Assembly: GCA_028023455.1 (NCBI GenBank)
Contig: JAQFVV010000287.1
Span: forward strand, 1,152,225 to 1,216,224
Reading direction: 5' to 3'
Origin: Epiperipatus broadwayi
Lineage: Eukaryota > Onychophora > Udeonychophora > Euonychophora > Peripatidae
Length of the DNA: 64,000 nucleotides
A program made the translations under genes and the position numbers. Below, in pieces: positions 21,730 through 34,889 of the stretch (its first letter is position 1; each line of letters opens with the position of its first letter). The notes below the pieces were generated by a model. The model was not told where the DNA came from. It made no database searches and was given only the letters and a program-made list of their open reading frames with translations.

Positions 21730-24700
21730 TAACTCATAAGAGTAACTCCTTCCCAATCTTATCAATATCCAAAAATGCTGCTAAACATGAGAAACAGCTG
21801 TTGCTCCTAAAATTTACCCTAAAATTTAAGTTTAATCAATGCTGATATAATATAGACACCACATCATAATCTATATTGTAACTGTGTGGCAAATGAATAA
21901 ACCAGATTGAGAAATGAGTTGTTATTCAAACTTTAAAAAATAAATATTAAACAAAATAAGAAAAACCAACATTTCTTGTTTATACATTTTTCTATATCAT
22001 TTTTTCAATAAAGATCATCACTTACACATAATAAATCAAGTTCAAACTTTTGATGCTGCCATAACAATATGTAAAAATTTAAAGTTTGTAAAAAAGCTTT
22101 ATATTTTATTGCACTAGAACTTTTAATAGTGTATCGTAAATTACAAACATTAATAAGTTTCTTCAATTGTTATTCATAACATTTAGCAATTCAACTTGAT
22201 TTTCAACAATTACCCTAAGCTTTGCCAAAATTCATTCATTGTTTTCTTTCTACCAAAATGAACAAAGATTGTTATCTAAATCCTCATGTCAATCCTCATC
22301 CCACCATTTCAATACATTTACTTCCTTTACTAACAAGCTATCACACTTTTATTCAATAATTATTTCACTCTTGTAATTTTGTTTTTTCTTTCAAAACTGT
22401 TTTATATATTCTTTGTATTACCTCTACAATCTACATTTCTCTTTTAACAACACACGCATAGCTTAATAGTATTGCATTCCAATATGCTGTTATTGCTTAT
22501 CATCCAAATTTTTACCTATATCAATATTAAAGTTTTCTATTAATATTGTATTACATTGCTAATTCAATACCCCCCCCCCGCTCTTTTATCTCTTGCATGA
22601 TCTAATGAAAGTATGTTTCTTTAACATTTTTCAGAATAATTCCTATGTTCATTTATTTAGCTATTTATTAACACTTTCTTATTCAGTAAATGTAAAAAAT
22701 TTACTCAGTATCTCCTTTCAATTTTATCCAAATTCTATGTGATTTAGTGCAACAATAAAATAGCAAACTTCCAGGATCAAATCTCAAATGAATAATGCAA
22801 AACAAAAAAAAAAAGATGGCTAGGATTAACTGAGTGGAACTGTTAAATGCTGTATTATAATAGTACATGATCTCTTATGTAAATAATTATATAATTACTT
22901 AATTATTTTCTACAAAAATTCATCTATGATGTGCATATCTTAATACTATATCTAAACCCACCTTGAATTAACATACAATCCAATTAAAATCTACTCTTAC
23001 CAAGTCCAGCATTCTATATTTTAAAATCATTTTTGTTTTTTTTCATTATTATTATGGTACTTATCCTCACATTTTTTATTTTTAAACCATGACTTCTTAT
23101 AAATTTGCCATCTCTTCTATCGCACTATTCCGATCTTCTATTACTACTATTTAATATTTGTATACAATTTTTAAATTATCATTTTAATTTTTTCATGTTA
23201 TTCCATCATCGTCATAATTATTTTAGTGCTTGTCAGATTTCCCAAAACTATTTTCAGTCTAACCACAACAAACTCATAATTCATTTAAATCCTACTTCTT
23301 TTCTTAAACTTTTTTAAAACAATATTTAGTCAGTCACACAAAATACTATTATATAACTGCTAACTATATATACATATTTATAATATTGATACATAAAAGC
23401 TTTAACAAATATTTTATTGCTCTCCTCAATGTAATCAATTATGAATGCTGCTATCCTTAAAATTATTCTTTTCCTCATAATATATCCACCTCATAAATTT
23501 CTTTTCCATTTTCTGGAAATAAATTCATCAACTTTTCTGAAGTATATATCTAACATACCAAGCAACCTATTTTTATAATATATGTATTTAATTTAAACAC
23601 CTCATTCAATCATAAAAATATTGTTGGATTTGTTTTTCTACATATGATTTTATGTCTATACAGCTCTTTAACATTTAAAAATGATTATATATATAAAACT
23701 ATTTAAAAAACTAAAAGTGTTTATTAAGAAATTAAGAGTCAATAAATATACTATTCCATAGACTAAAAAAAAAAAAAAAAGCCCTTTTTTTTTTTAAGTT
23801 GGGCAATAAATCTTTTAATGATTACAAACTTATTAATCATTTAATTATTAGTGAAAGTTAAGAAAGTTTAAATAATATATACAAACAAAATGTTTCCAAT
23901 AACACTAATTTTTGCAGCAAAAAGATTAATAAAAAAAAATATTTTTGCACAACTTAAAAAAGTTCAAACATATTAATAATTATAATGTAAACTCAAATAT
24001 TTCTCAAATTATCATTTTAAACAAAGTATACTATCAAATCAAATTTGTCATTTAATAAATGAACAGAATCATGTTTTTCTAATGAATAAATTAAAAAATG
24101 GTATTTCAGACAGCAAACATATATTGATTCCTAACTACAAAAGTTTTACAAGTATTTTTTAAAAAATAGCGCTTAGCGTGTAATAATTTCTGTGTATCTT
24201 TATAGCTTCTCATTCAAGTGTGTCATACGCTTTGTTAATTTTGTATATTAAATTATCAAATGAGAAGTCTTAAAATCTTTAATATTTTATAATTAGAGAT
24301 TAAAAATTCACTAAAACTTTAAATATTATGTTATATAAAAATTTTTTTTGGATGCTACAAACTTATTTCATCAATATGACCTTTTTCTTTATTGGTAATT
24401 ATGAATATATTTGTAGCAAAAAAAAAATAATAAGCATGTTAAATATATAATTATATTAAAAATAATTATTGATGATAAATTCAATATGAATTTGTTTCTT
24501 GATGTTAATAGCAATTTGTTTCAATTACATATAAATATAATAATAAAATCAGCTTGGTCTTATTTATAGAACTGAATAATAATTTCAATATATCATGAAA
24601 ATGAATGTTATTTTACAGTTAAATTAATGATTTTTTTTAAGAAGAATTCAAGAATTAAAGATCCCTAGGTCAGATGCTCAACTTCATTATTTTTACTGTT

Positions 24701-25350
24701 TGAATGTTATATGACTTCTAGAATGACAAATATTTTAATATTTTTTTTTTACTTTTAAAAAAAAAAAACAATTTCACCCATGTATATTATTTTGATTATT
24801 TAATGTGCAATGCGAACATTTCAAAATTGTCATGTTTAAATAAATTATTTATTTATAAACTATCTTATTTATTTAAAAATATATATTATTTCAAAGGCAT
24901 ACTTCTCAGAATTGCTCTAACAAAAGCAAGTCATTATAAAATCAAGGTGAACTTCTCAAAACTGACATTGTTAGAATTTTATATATTTAAATCAGTTATA
25001 CAGACGTAACAAATTATTTTCAGTTTTGAGCATTTCAAAATTATCCATATTAGCATAAATAAACCTTTAATAAAGATATATTCATTTTGATCCCATATTT
25101 ATTACAAAGCAATACTTCTCCAGGAGAATTTAACTAACGTAATTATTTTATCATGAGTCAATTACAATTATGAATGTATGAAAATTATCCATTTAAAATG
25201 AAATTACTTATTACTTGCAAATCTTAATTATTCATTTATAAATAAACCAAAGCAAATTATAACAAATTATTTTGCAATGTCTTGCACAAATAGGAGCTAT
25301 CTTATTACTGTTCAGCAAAAAAAAATTTTTTTTTCAAGACTCCAAATAAC
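21730..25350. other. AT-rich intron 1 sequence, nothing recognised
   Basis: No exon or transposon could be identified. A C run is at 22570-22579 and a poly-A next to a poly-T tract at about 23765-23797. Short frames at 23105 and 24803 show no family features. Confidence 0.5.
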
Positions 25351-25352
25351 TG

Positions 25353-25461
25353 CTTTTTTTTTTTCCATGTGTCATAGCATCGGCTGGGATGCGAACCCGC
25401 TAACCTGGGACAACTGCTTGTAAGCAGCTGTGCTGACCTCTCGACCACCAATGCTTGACAT
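25353..25461 (-). mobile_element. tRNA-derived SINE, copy 2
   Basis: On the minus strand: TGTCAAGCATTGGTGGTCGAGAGG (A box TGGTCGAGAGG), a hairpin around CTGCTTACAAGCAG, the B box GGGTTCGCATCCC, then GATGCTATGACAC and an A tract (T tract at 25354-25364 on the plus strand). The start and end complement each other (GTCA...TGAC), as in a tRNA acceptor stem. The A box and extended central arm are most like tRNA-Leu or tRNA-Ser. Confidence 0.75.
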
Positions 25462-25669
25462 AACTTTTCTTCCTTTTTTACTAAAAATAGATGGTGAAAT
25501 ATGTTATATAGAGTTTATGATAAAACAGCTATGGTGAACCTATCACACATAAATATTATTATTAACTTATATTTTATTAAAATTATTTGTTAATCATTAT
25601 TATAAATATTTTATATTGTAGTAGATACATATCTCTTTCTTCATTTCTAATCATGCATTTATTAGTATG

Positions 25670-27390
25670 TGCCAGTGGTCAGCATACGCTGCTTCAGCAG
25701 TATGCAAAGAAAATGGCAAAAGTCTTATTTGTGTGTAAATATACTGAATAATATGGAAATATTTTAATGTAATTATTATATCTATACATAGAAAGAATTT
25801 AGAAAATTATTTTCTTCAAAGAGATTTTTTTCAATACTTTTATAAATTTTTTTTGTTTTACTTAACAGTGCAAATGTAAGTCAAAAAAACAAACAACTCC
25901 CTGATATAGGAATCAAGTCCCAGAAAAGTCCAAAGTTAGCGGACAGAATAAAAACTACGATAAGGTTTGTGTTCTATATTCTTGGACAGTAGAATGCAGA
26001 ACCATATCAGTAAAATGAAATTATGAAACAAACAGAAAGAAGAATGAAAATAATTTATCAAACAGGTCATTAAATATAGAAATGCTCAGTCAACATTGCT
26101 ACTATTTATACTGCTTCAAATGTAATTGCCAATTATGGGAAGCCTTTTCATGATGGTAAAATGTAAAAAAAAAATCTTGGAAATATCTAAAAAAATCTTC
26201 CAGCTCTATTTCTTTTTTGTCTTGATGAAACTACTGACATAACTGGATCAGCTCATTTAAGTTGGTAACAATATTAAGGAAAAATTACATCAGTTTACCA
26301 TCTTTTGCATCAACAACAAAAGAAATAGATATTTGCAACACAGCTGTGGATAATTTGTTGAAAAATAAACCATTTCAAAATTATATGAATAACAAATGAT
26401 TTTTGCAGTTGATTTTTTAGGAAAAGAATCAAATTCATTTACCAAACATTTTGGACATGTTCTGGATTTTCACTGTATTATACATCAACAGGTTTTATGT
26501 GCTAAGATTAGTTTCAAGATACTGAAGATATTTTGAGTTTTATAACAAAATTAATGAATTTTATATCTGCAAATGGTGTAAATAAATGAAATCCCTGAAA
26601 CTGTTAAATAAGATAAACCCATATAGAATGGTTTACTTATATGCAATAATGTCTTTTTTACTTAATAAGAATATCAGTAATATCAATCAATGGGTATTAA
26701 ATGTCTTTTAAAATAATTTTTTACTAATTTGGGCTTCCACTTAAATGAATTAATTATTAAACTACAAAGTATTAATAAAAGCCATTCAAAGCTAAATAAG
26801 AAAATTATAATTGCAATGTTATTTAAAATATCTACAAACATTTTCCACATTCAAAGTTTTTTATATGGATATAGAATATCACAAGAAAACAAATCAAAAT
26901 AAATTGGCACAAATTTTCTATTGTAATTCAAGTGATGATTAACAGATTTTTTTCAAAATTTATGTGGTCCATATAATTTGATAAAATAGCAGAATTTATT
27001 TTATATCCAGACACAAAATCAGCAGATAAACTCAATTTGAAAATTCTTGACTTGAATTTGGGTGACACAGAATTATAATTAATTATTGGGTGAAATAAAA
27101 AAAAATACTAAAGAGGAAGTATTAAAAAACTTGAAATACCATTCCCAGAATTTTCAGTTGATTAAAAACACTAGCCACAGTTATATTATCAATTTTTCTT
27201 CTATTTATGATTATGAATCATTATTTTCAGAAATTAATTTTATAGAAGTCATTTTCAAAAATAAAGTGATTATTAAATCTAGTTTGCATATGCACTATTA
27301 AAAGTGACAAAATATGACCCTGATATAAAGTACTTAGCTTCTAATATACAACAGCAAAAATCTTATTCAAAAGCTTATACTTTGTAAAAA
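25670..27390 (+). mobile_element. hAT transposon relic (ZBED/GTF2IRD2-like transposase)
   Basis: Plus-strand transposase blocks survive in broken frames. Around 26218 the text reads 'LDETTDITGSAHL', the block containing a catalytic Asp in hAT transposases of the ZBED5/GTF2IRD2 type. At about 26460-26510 come 'HCIIHQQVLCAK' and related residues, and near 27300-27375 'KYDPDIKYLASNIQQQKSYSK', which matches the C-terminal 'YEPNIEELVSKKQQQ' block. A possible 5' terminal sequence, CAGTGGTCAGCATACGC, lies at 25675; the 3' end is uncertain (a GCCACCAGTG near 27511). Several stops make it dead. Confidence 0.75.
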
Positions 27391-27399
27391 TCTCACTAA

Positions 27400-29200
27400 T
27401 TTTTAAAATCATTCAATAAAATTCTGTAATAAGTAATTTTCTACTATTTTCTCCCCCTTTTAAAAAAACTGTTTGCATGTAATTCAATAAATATTATTTG
27501 TAAATTTTTGCCACCAGTGAACTAAAATAAAAAGCTCAACTCATTTTGATGTCTGGTAAAAGTTTTCACAAATAAATCTTTATAGTAAATGTATAAACTA
27601 AATAAAATATTTCAATAACATACATATAAACAGTTAATCATAAAAAAGAATGCTTATTTTTAATAAAAATAAATGTACCTTTAACCTATTTTAAAACATA
27701 CATAATATTATATCACATATTAATTAAACTGACTGATAATTCAAAATATTCTGATGACTGAGAAAAACAAATTTAATGATAGCTATTTATCAATTAATTA
27801 ATTTTCAATTTGCAAATAAAGTTACTTTTGTTAAGACTTATTTATTATATTTATAAATACTGTATGTACATTACATTTATCCATACTGAAAATAAATTTA
27901 AATATTATACATTTGCTTTGATTAAAACTATTAGAAGGGAAAAATTAAAAAATATTACTCTAGTTTGGCTATTGGAAGTGACAGAATAGAAATGAATCAT
28001 CAATGCATTATTTTTTTGGTATTAGTCTTATATGTATATATAAACACAAAATGGAAAATATAAATACATATTATCATTAATGATGATAAATACTAATCAA
28101 GGATAAACTGAACAAAAGACAATTATCAAAATTATAGTATTTTTTCAAAAGTAGATATATATATATTTAAAAAAAAAAGAAGCTCTTATATGAATTAGGA
28201 TCAAGTTTATAGTGGCATAATAGTTATTGTATCAATTATCAAAAATAATCAATTACATGTATTTCTGCCCCTACCAAAGTATCAGAATGCATTCATTCCC
28301 ATTGCTTATTTAAAAATACAAGCTGTAATATTTATTTTAAGAAATATCATTACTCTTATTAAAAATAAGTATTTTAAAAAGTTTATTTTTTTGTATTTAA
28401 AAAAATTGTATTTTTCATTAATTAAAAATAAAGAAATTTATTTGCTGAAGGATTTCTTTCATCATTATGTTATATAGCATTTTTATAAAGTAAACCATTG
28501 AAACTTTGAATTTTTCCTAAGAAAGAATTTAAAATTAAAAATAGTGGATGCCCTGGGATTACTAATGTTGTAATTAGCAAGTTTTATTTGCTAATGACCA
28601 AGAGAAGGAAATTAGCAGGAGATTAGTGTAATTATTTTACAAAATTATTTGTAATTTTTAAAAATTTAATATTTTTCTATTTTAAAGATTCCAATAAAAC
28701 TTTGTTTTATTAAACATATTTTTACTTATATAATTTTATATTCTGTTAAAATTAATTTTGTTTGAAATTATTTTGCTTAGATGATACAATGTTAATTAGA
28801 ATATTGACAAAATTTTAAAATAAAAAATTAAATCATAAAACAATTATTAAACTAATAAACAGACTTTAATGATGCAAAGCTTTCACAATTTTCTATTTTA
28901 ATTATGAGTTCATTATTAACATTTATTATCTATATTCAAAATCTGAAGAAATACAGTAAATTATTTACAAAATTGATAAACTATCATCTCTGTTAAATTA
29001 TGCACACAACTACAAGTGATATATATATTACATTTTCAAGTATTTAAATTTTTCAATGCATTCCTTAGCTCAACTGTTACCATACTCTAACCATACAGCA
29101 GCACAAAAAATTACATCATCCTTTTGGAACCATCTTCACTTTTTACATAAATTAAACATAAAAATGTAGAATACCTTAATTTCATTCATATATATTGTAC
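27400..29200. other. AT-rich intron 1 sequence, nothing recognised
   Basis: No gene, exon or nameable repeat is seen. Confidence 0.45.
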
Positions 29201-29640
29201 CAGACCATACTTCCCTGCAGAATTCTGCTCCTAATCTTGCACTGAGCATGAAATGATCAAGATTTAACAAGGAAAGAAATGGATACCAATTGTCTGTACT
29301 CATATATATTGATACTTCCAGCTAAACTGATAAAAAGAGTGAATTGACAGGACTCTGCCAATTAAATACCCCTTTAGTTGATATCCTTTCTTGAATGCCC
29401 AAATGTTTAGGACCTATGGTAAGTACACATCTTTGAAAAGTCTATTTACAGATAGCTTTTGCGCGCCACTCCTAGAAATAAATTAAAATGAAATTTCCCC
29501 CTCCTAGAAGGATATGTAATACCATATGTATAGCAGAGCATGAGAATAAAATTTAACACCCCAGTAGAGCGATATCCCATGTGGCTAGCTCAGTACTCTA
29601 AAAGTAAGGTCTTCAATGGGTAAGTTAAATGGTTATTATT
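29200..29640. other. Less AT-rich patch, unidentified
   Basis: This stretch contains more G and C than its flanks, including 'gcgcgccactcctag' near 29461 and 'gtagagcgatatcccatgtggctagc' style text near 29565. It may be part of an old repeat. No coding or tRNA-like pattern is convincing. Confidence 0.35.
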
Positions 29641-30349
29641 GGTACATGATTGATAAAGAAAGAGTACATTTTATCAAATAAATAATAATACGAAAACGAA
29701 ACAAATTTAATATTATGATCAAATATTTATTTAATCCAGATACTCATCACCGTTTTATACTTAAAATGATATAATAAAAATAAGTAAATGAATTATCACA
29801 AACCCATATCTATATTTGATGCTTTTGAAATAGATAAAATATAAGTACAATTTAAATGAATAAGAAAATATATAAATCCCTAAAGCTATTTAGAATGTTT
29901 CATAAAGAATGGAAGTGATCTGAGCTTTTTACCCTGTAGAAATAAGTTATACTTTGTGTGATTTGATATATATATATATTTCAGATAAGAGATTTTCGGT
30001 TATACAGGCATATAATTTTACTCAGAACATTAAAAGCTTTTTTTTTACAACATGTCAATAAGGTTGTGTTAGCTTAGATACCATATAGCACTCAACATGA
30101 GATGCTGTATCTATTTACTTTTACGATAGATAAATTCTTATACATGTATATACAAGCAGCACAATTATACACTCACTACTATTCTAAATATAAAGTTATT
30201 AGTGGACTTGCTTACGGGGAATTTACAATGAATAAACCCCTTTTTGCACTCATCATATGATGCCGCAGTGACAAAAAATAACTTAAAAGGATATATGGAT
30301 AAATACATTTTAAGACACTCCACATGAGGTGTCATATTTACCGAATATT

Positions 30350-30395
30350 ACAAGTGTATGTGCGCATATATACAAGTGTATGTGCGCATATATGA
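30350..30395. repeat. 22-bp direct duplication
   Basis: The 22-bp unit starting acaagtgtatgtgcgcat occurs twice in immediate succession (about 30349 and 30371). Confidence 0.85.
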
Positions 30396-30679
30396 CAATT
30401 TTCAACAAGAAGAAAAACAAGCAGCAATAAAAAAAAACAAACTAATTGCAACCTTTGCTGAAAACACTAGAATTTGGGATAGAAACATGAATTAAAAGAT
30501 TTAAGTAAAAGCTGTATCATTATGCCTGTAATAACCGTAAATTCAATATATATATGCGAGACACAAGTCTCTCTCTTTTTTTTTAAATGATTAATAATAA
30601 TAAGAAAAAAATATATTTCTAATTATCGGAAAGATCTGAATGAATTAATTCAATAATAAAATATTTTTAAAAGAAACTT

Positions 30680-31260
30680 ATGTAGGCGTCTTCATCTTCT
30701 CCTGACTGGGCTTTGAGCGGGCTTCAATTCAACTAGCTGTGCGGTGAGGATTTCATCTCATTCGGGCATAGGCAAGGCATCTTTTGTCATCATCGTGGCC
30801 GGCTGGAACTGGCATGATCACATCTTGGCGATTTGGACAGAGAAAGAGCGGATGCACCGGCTGGTTATCTACCCCATGCTCATTTTACTGGAACCTCTAA
30901 TAGATTGCTTCATATTTTCTTTTTTTTGTATACTATAACAATTATGATTATTATTAAATTTTCATCTGCTGTCTCGAATGGTTACTCGAATCCACAAGAC
31001 AAGAGTTCTTAAAAGAATTGTATAATGGATTTCTTCTTAAGAATATCAGTAATAGTCTGGTCCGTATATGAATCTTTAAGTGGCTGGATGATTGGCGAAT
31101 TCCAAAGCCAAAGTAGTGAATGACTTGCCCAGAACGACTGCCAAAAAAAAAAAAAAAAAAGAATCCCGCAGCCCTGACTAAAACCTATCCACCCCACTTA
31201 TAAGAACCAATTCAGGTACCCCCCTGAGAAGTATGAATCAGCCAACCCTTTTAATCTAGC
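30680..31260. other. GC-richer block of unknown repeats
   Basis: Bases 30680-30900 and 31065-31235 stand out from the AT-rich background. The first contains 'gtggccggctggaactggc'; the second is split by an A18 tract (31141-31158). A 64-codon frame at 30744 covers the first part but has no recognisable domain. The tract with poly-A inside suggests a retroposed sequence, possibly a SINE, but I cannot assign it. Confidence 0.35.
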
Positions 31261-32483
31261 TTACCATTTAGATTATCAACACTCCTTTCTATTTTTCCGA
31301 TTAATATATATATATAGCAGGGTTTGATATGTTTGGTTTCCATCTTGAATACTCAGATCGCTTGATTACAGATATTAATTCAAAAGAATTTCTACTTTAT
31401 CTAAAAAAAATTATTTTAATTACAACATTTATTATCAAACATTTTGGTTTTGGTCAGATTTTTGCTAAAGCAATTAACATTCTTTGATTAAATTAAAATT
31501 ACAGTTTTTAGAATAGTAAATAGTAATTAAAAAAATAAAAAATATATACAAGTATGTTGGAACAATTACTTTAATGATTTATTTGACTAATATGTTCCAA
31601 CATGTGATCCATTTGTTCAATAAAGTTTGCTTTTCTCTATTTGAATTTTTCAGAGAAAAGCAAAATACATAAAATGACATATACTGAAAATATAGAAAAA
31701 AAAAATACACGAGTTTATTATATGTATATTTGTTTGTTTACAATATTTCTGTGTCAATTCAATGTTTGCTTTAAATTAGTATGTGTGGGTATTCTAACGC
31801 TCAGACCCAACTTCCATTATTAATATGGCACACTTTTTATATTCATTGGGCTTAATATATACAAATTTACATGTTTATCTGCTGTAATTTTCTTTACAGC
31901 AGACTTTGTGCAAGGACATTTGATAATGCCTGGCACAATATATATATATTTTAGAACTTCCTGAAACATACAAATAAAGAACATTTGAAAAAACAATACT
32001 CATCACCCAGCCAAAAAAACTTCCACTTCACCAAATATTCCTGAAACATATAAATAAGGAACAGCAGAAAAACAAAGAATTCACCAAAAACGCATTTCAC
32101 ATTTGAAACATTCATCACCCAATCAGGTCAAAATCTTTTACATATCATTTTGTCCAGTATTTATAAATACCAAATTATTACTTTGACTTATATGCATCAA
32201 TGCACAAATATGAACCAATCACCTTAAATACATTAATAATTATTACTAATCATTTATCAAGCCAGTAATTATCTGTAGCCCAGAATGTCTGTATTTTATA
32301 GAAATCAAAAACTGAATTCCCATGCCTGTGATGTTTGATAATTTCTACTACACCATATTTGATCATTCACAATATTGAAAAGATTATCAATTGTTAATAC
32401 TGATATAATTACCAGGTTTTTGAAAGTTTTGATAATTCAAATGTAAGTTGGTCAATGCAACAAACTAATTACTTTGATGTAAA

Positions 32484-32835
32484 ACCACTAAACATCACAT
32501 GATCACTATCTCATACTAGCACATAATTGTTATTAAACAATTCAAAACAAAGCACAACTCTCTATATAGTAGTGCCATCTTGTCTGGGGATATTGGATGA
32601 GTAGGCACTAGATAGAGATTTTATGCACAAGCCTTCTGCAACATTGATTGATCTTGTTAGCACAAGATGGCACTACTATATGGAGAGTTTAACTCTCCAT
32701 ATAGTAGTGCCATCTTGTCTGGGGATATTGGATGAGTAGGCACTAGATAGAGATTTTATGCACAAGCCTTCTGGCATCCATTGATTGCTCTTGTTAGCAC
32801 AAGATGGCACTACTATATGGAGAGTTTTGCTTTAC
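32484..32835. repeat. Family B derivative, locus 4: two tandem MITE-like units
   Basis: A minus-strand family B end (32484-32550) precedes two tandem copies, 32556-32689 and 32691-32826. Each is bounded by 28-bp inverted repeats (aactctctatatagtagtgc at the left; gcactactatatggagagtt at the right). Between the repeats lies only the part of family B downstream of the ribozyme cleavage site, starting ctggggatattgg. The ribozyme core itself is absent. A microhomology of a few bases at the junction leaves the exact breakpoint uncertain by about three bases. Confidence 0.85.
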
Positions 32836-33269
32836 TTTGATGTATTTTGTTTGTTTAATCTAGTTTTATAAAGAGATATTGAAAAAAATTATAAATTTGT
32901 GAATTCTTAATTAAAATGTTATATTTTATGTAGATAGTAACTTTGATGGTTTACATTGTTTTTATTGGAAACCATTATGAAACAATTTTGTTAAAATTGA
33001 CAAATGTACTTTTTAAAAGAAAATTTGGTTAAAGGAGTTTAAAAAAAAGACAAACTTAGATGTGTTCTAGTGTATAATTTATATTTTAGTATTCACAATA
33101 ATAAAATTTTGTTAAAATTGACAAAATTACTTAAGATCTGAATATTTTCAACATTTAAATGTGAGTTAGCATAATGATTTTTCATCCAAAATTATTTATC
33201 CCTATCTTGCTTGAGATGGGTATAATGAAAATTACTAACATGGGCATGGAGATTACAATATTATTCATA

Positions 33270-33385
33270 AACCAGAAGTTTACAGTTTATATCTGGTTAA
33301 TGGTAATCTCTGATTTAATAAATTATTAATAATAATCATTAGTATATTTATCTAAAAGGGTTGGTACCAAAGTTCTGAGTACATA
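33270..33385 (+). repeat. Dispersed repeat, copy 1 (partner at 40617)
   Basis: The text 'gtttatatctg...ggtaatctct...aataatcattagtatattta tctaaaa' recurs at 40617-40735 with about 75 to 80 percent identity. Function and family are unknown. Confidence 0.6.
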
Positions 33386-34889
33386 CTTGTAAATCAAAAT
33401 GTAATAATTTGGTGTTGATAAATACAGAATAAATGATAAAAATATATGTAAGAGATTATGAGGCAGACTGGCATATGTTATGTATATTTGCATGTATAAT
33501 ATTTGATATTTATTCATAGAACAATAATACAAAACTATACTGTAAGGATTCTTTAAAATATTATATAAAATAATTAAAGTATAATTTTAATTATTTTAAA
33601 ACAACAAAAAAAAGGTAATTCCTAAGCATAATAGAACATGTTATTATTGACACTGTTTTAAAATGAAAACAATATAAAGCTATCTCTCAAAGGAATTTAA
33701 TAGATGGTAGATTGTAAAAAAAAAAAAAAAAAAATGGTATAACGAATTCAATCATTTGCAGTGTTCCTTAAATCACCACAGCTAAAATTTAAGTTTTTAA
33801 CATGTCTTGCCTAAAATTGGCTTTATTATCAATCCTAACATTAATGACAAGTTATCTTAGCAGGATTCTTCTTACACACAGATACCAACTTCATACAGAA
33901 ACAACTTTAAAATGCCATAGCAAAATAACATAAAATGACCATCCACTGCAGAAACTTAATAAATAAAACAAAGGATTAAGGGATTGTCAATGTTAAATGT
34001 CATATATAAAATAAAATAAAAAAAAAAGATAATAAAGGATAACACATGGCATAAGTACATCAGAGCTGTAAAAATCAATAACAACAGATTCCATATTTAT
34101 GATTATGAATTTATTTGAACTAAGTTGGACATTACACATCAATATCTTTGTGTGTAAAATCATTTATAAATTGTAAACTTAAACCAATATAAACTTTTAC
34201 AATTATGGATGAACTTAGTATGTGTAAGTAATGAAAGCTTAATGTAACTTTATTTAATAAATTATTTATTAATAAAATAATCAGAATTCAAGTTAAAATG
34301 CATATAAACAATTCTACCCTGAATGTTGTAATAATATTACATAAATCCATAATAAAATGAATATGGGGCAAGAATGAATGAGCAATTAAGATCTGAAGAT
34401 AGAGATGACCTGAATTTACATAATTTTTTGAAGTTTATTTTTATATGAGCTAGATGTTCGCTATAACATTCTGAAAGTTATTATAAAAATAATAATGCAA
34501 TGTACTTAATTCTAATATGTGGATTTGTGTGTTATTTATTTATAGAGATGGTGAACTTGAGATGCGTATTTAATATTATTTTTATATATAATGAATTTTG
34601 AAATAAGAAATCAGGTTAATAATTATTTTATATTGTTCTGTTTTGAATATATAGATTCAAATGAGAATTCCTGCCCCTATGCTTAATATAGATGCAGTAT
34701 TCCTATCTGTGCATATGCTAAGTTAAATACATGCCTTTTTATATTATTAATGTACTCTGCACATTGTAGAGAAAATCTGACATATAAGATTACTTAGTTA
34801 CATATTACAGTGTGTATTGATATAAGGATATTTTACTGGTGTATATATTCATATATAAACATATTTCAAGATTGTAACGTAATTAATAA

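Noticed and set aside
25353-25461. Functional tRNA gene
   Set aside because: The same body is present in at least five diverged copies with A tails and target duplications, and the anticodon arm does not fold in standard form; it is a SINE.
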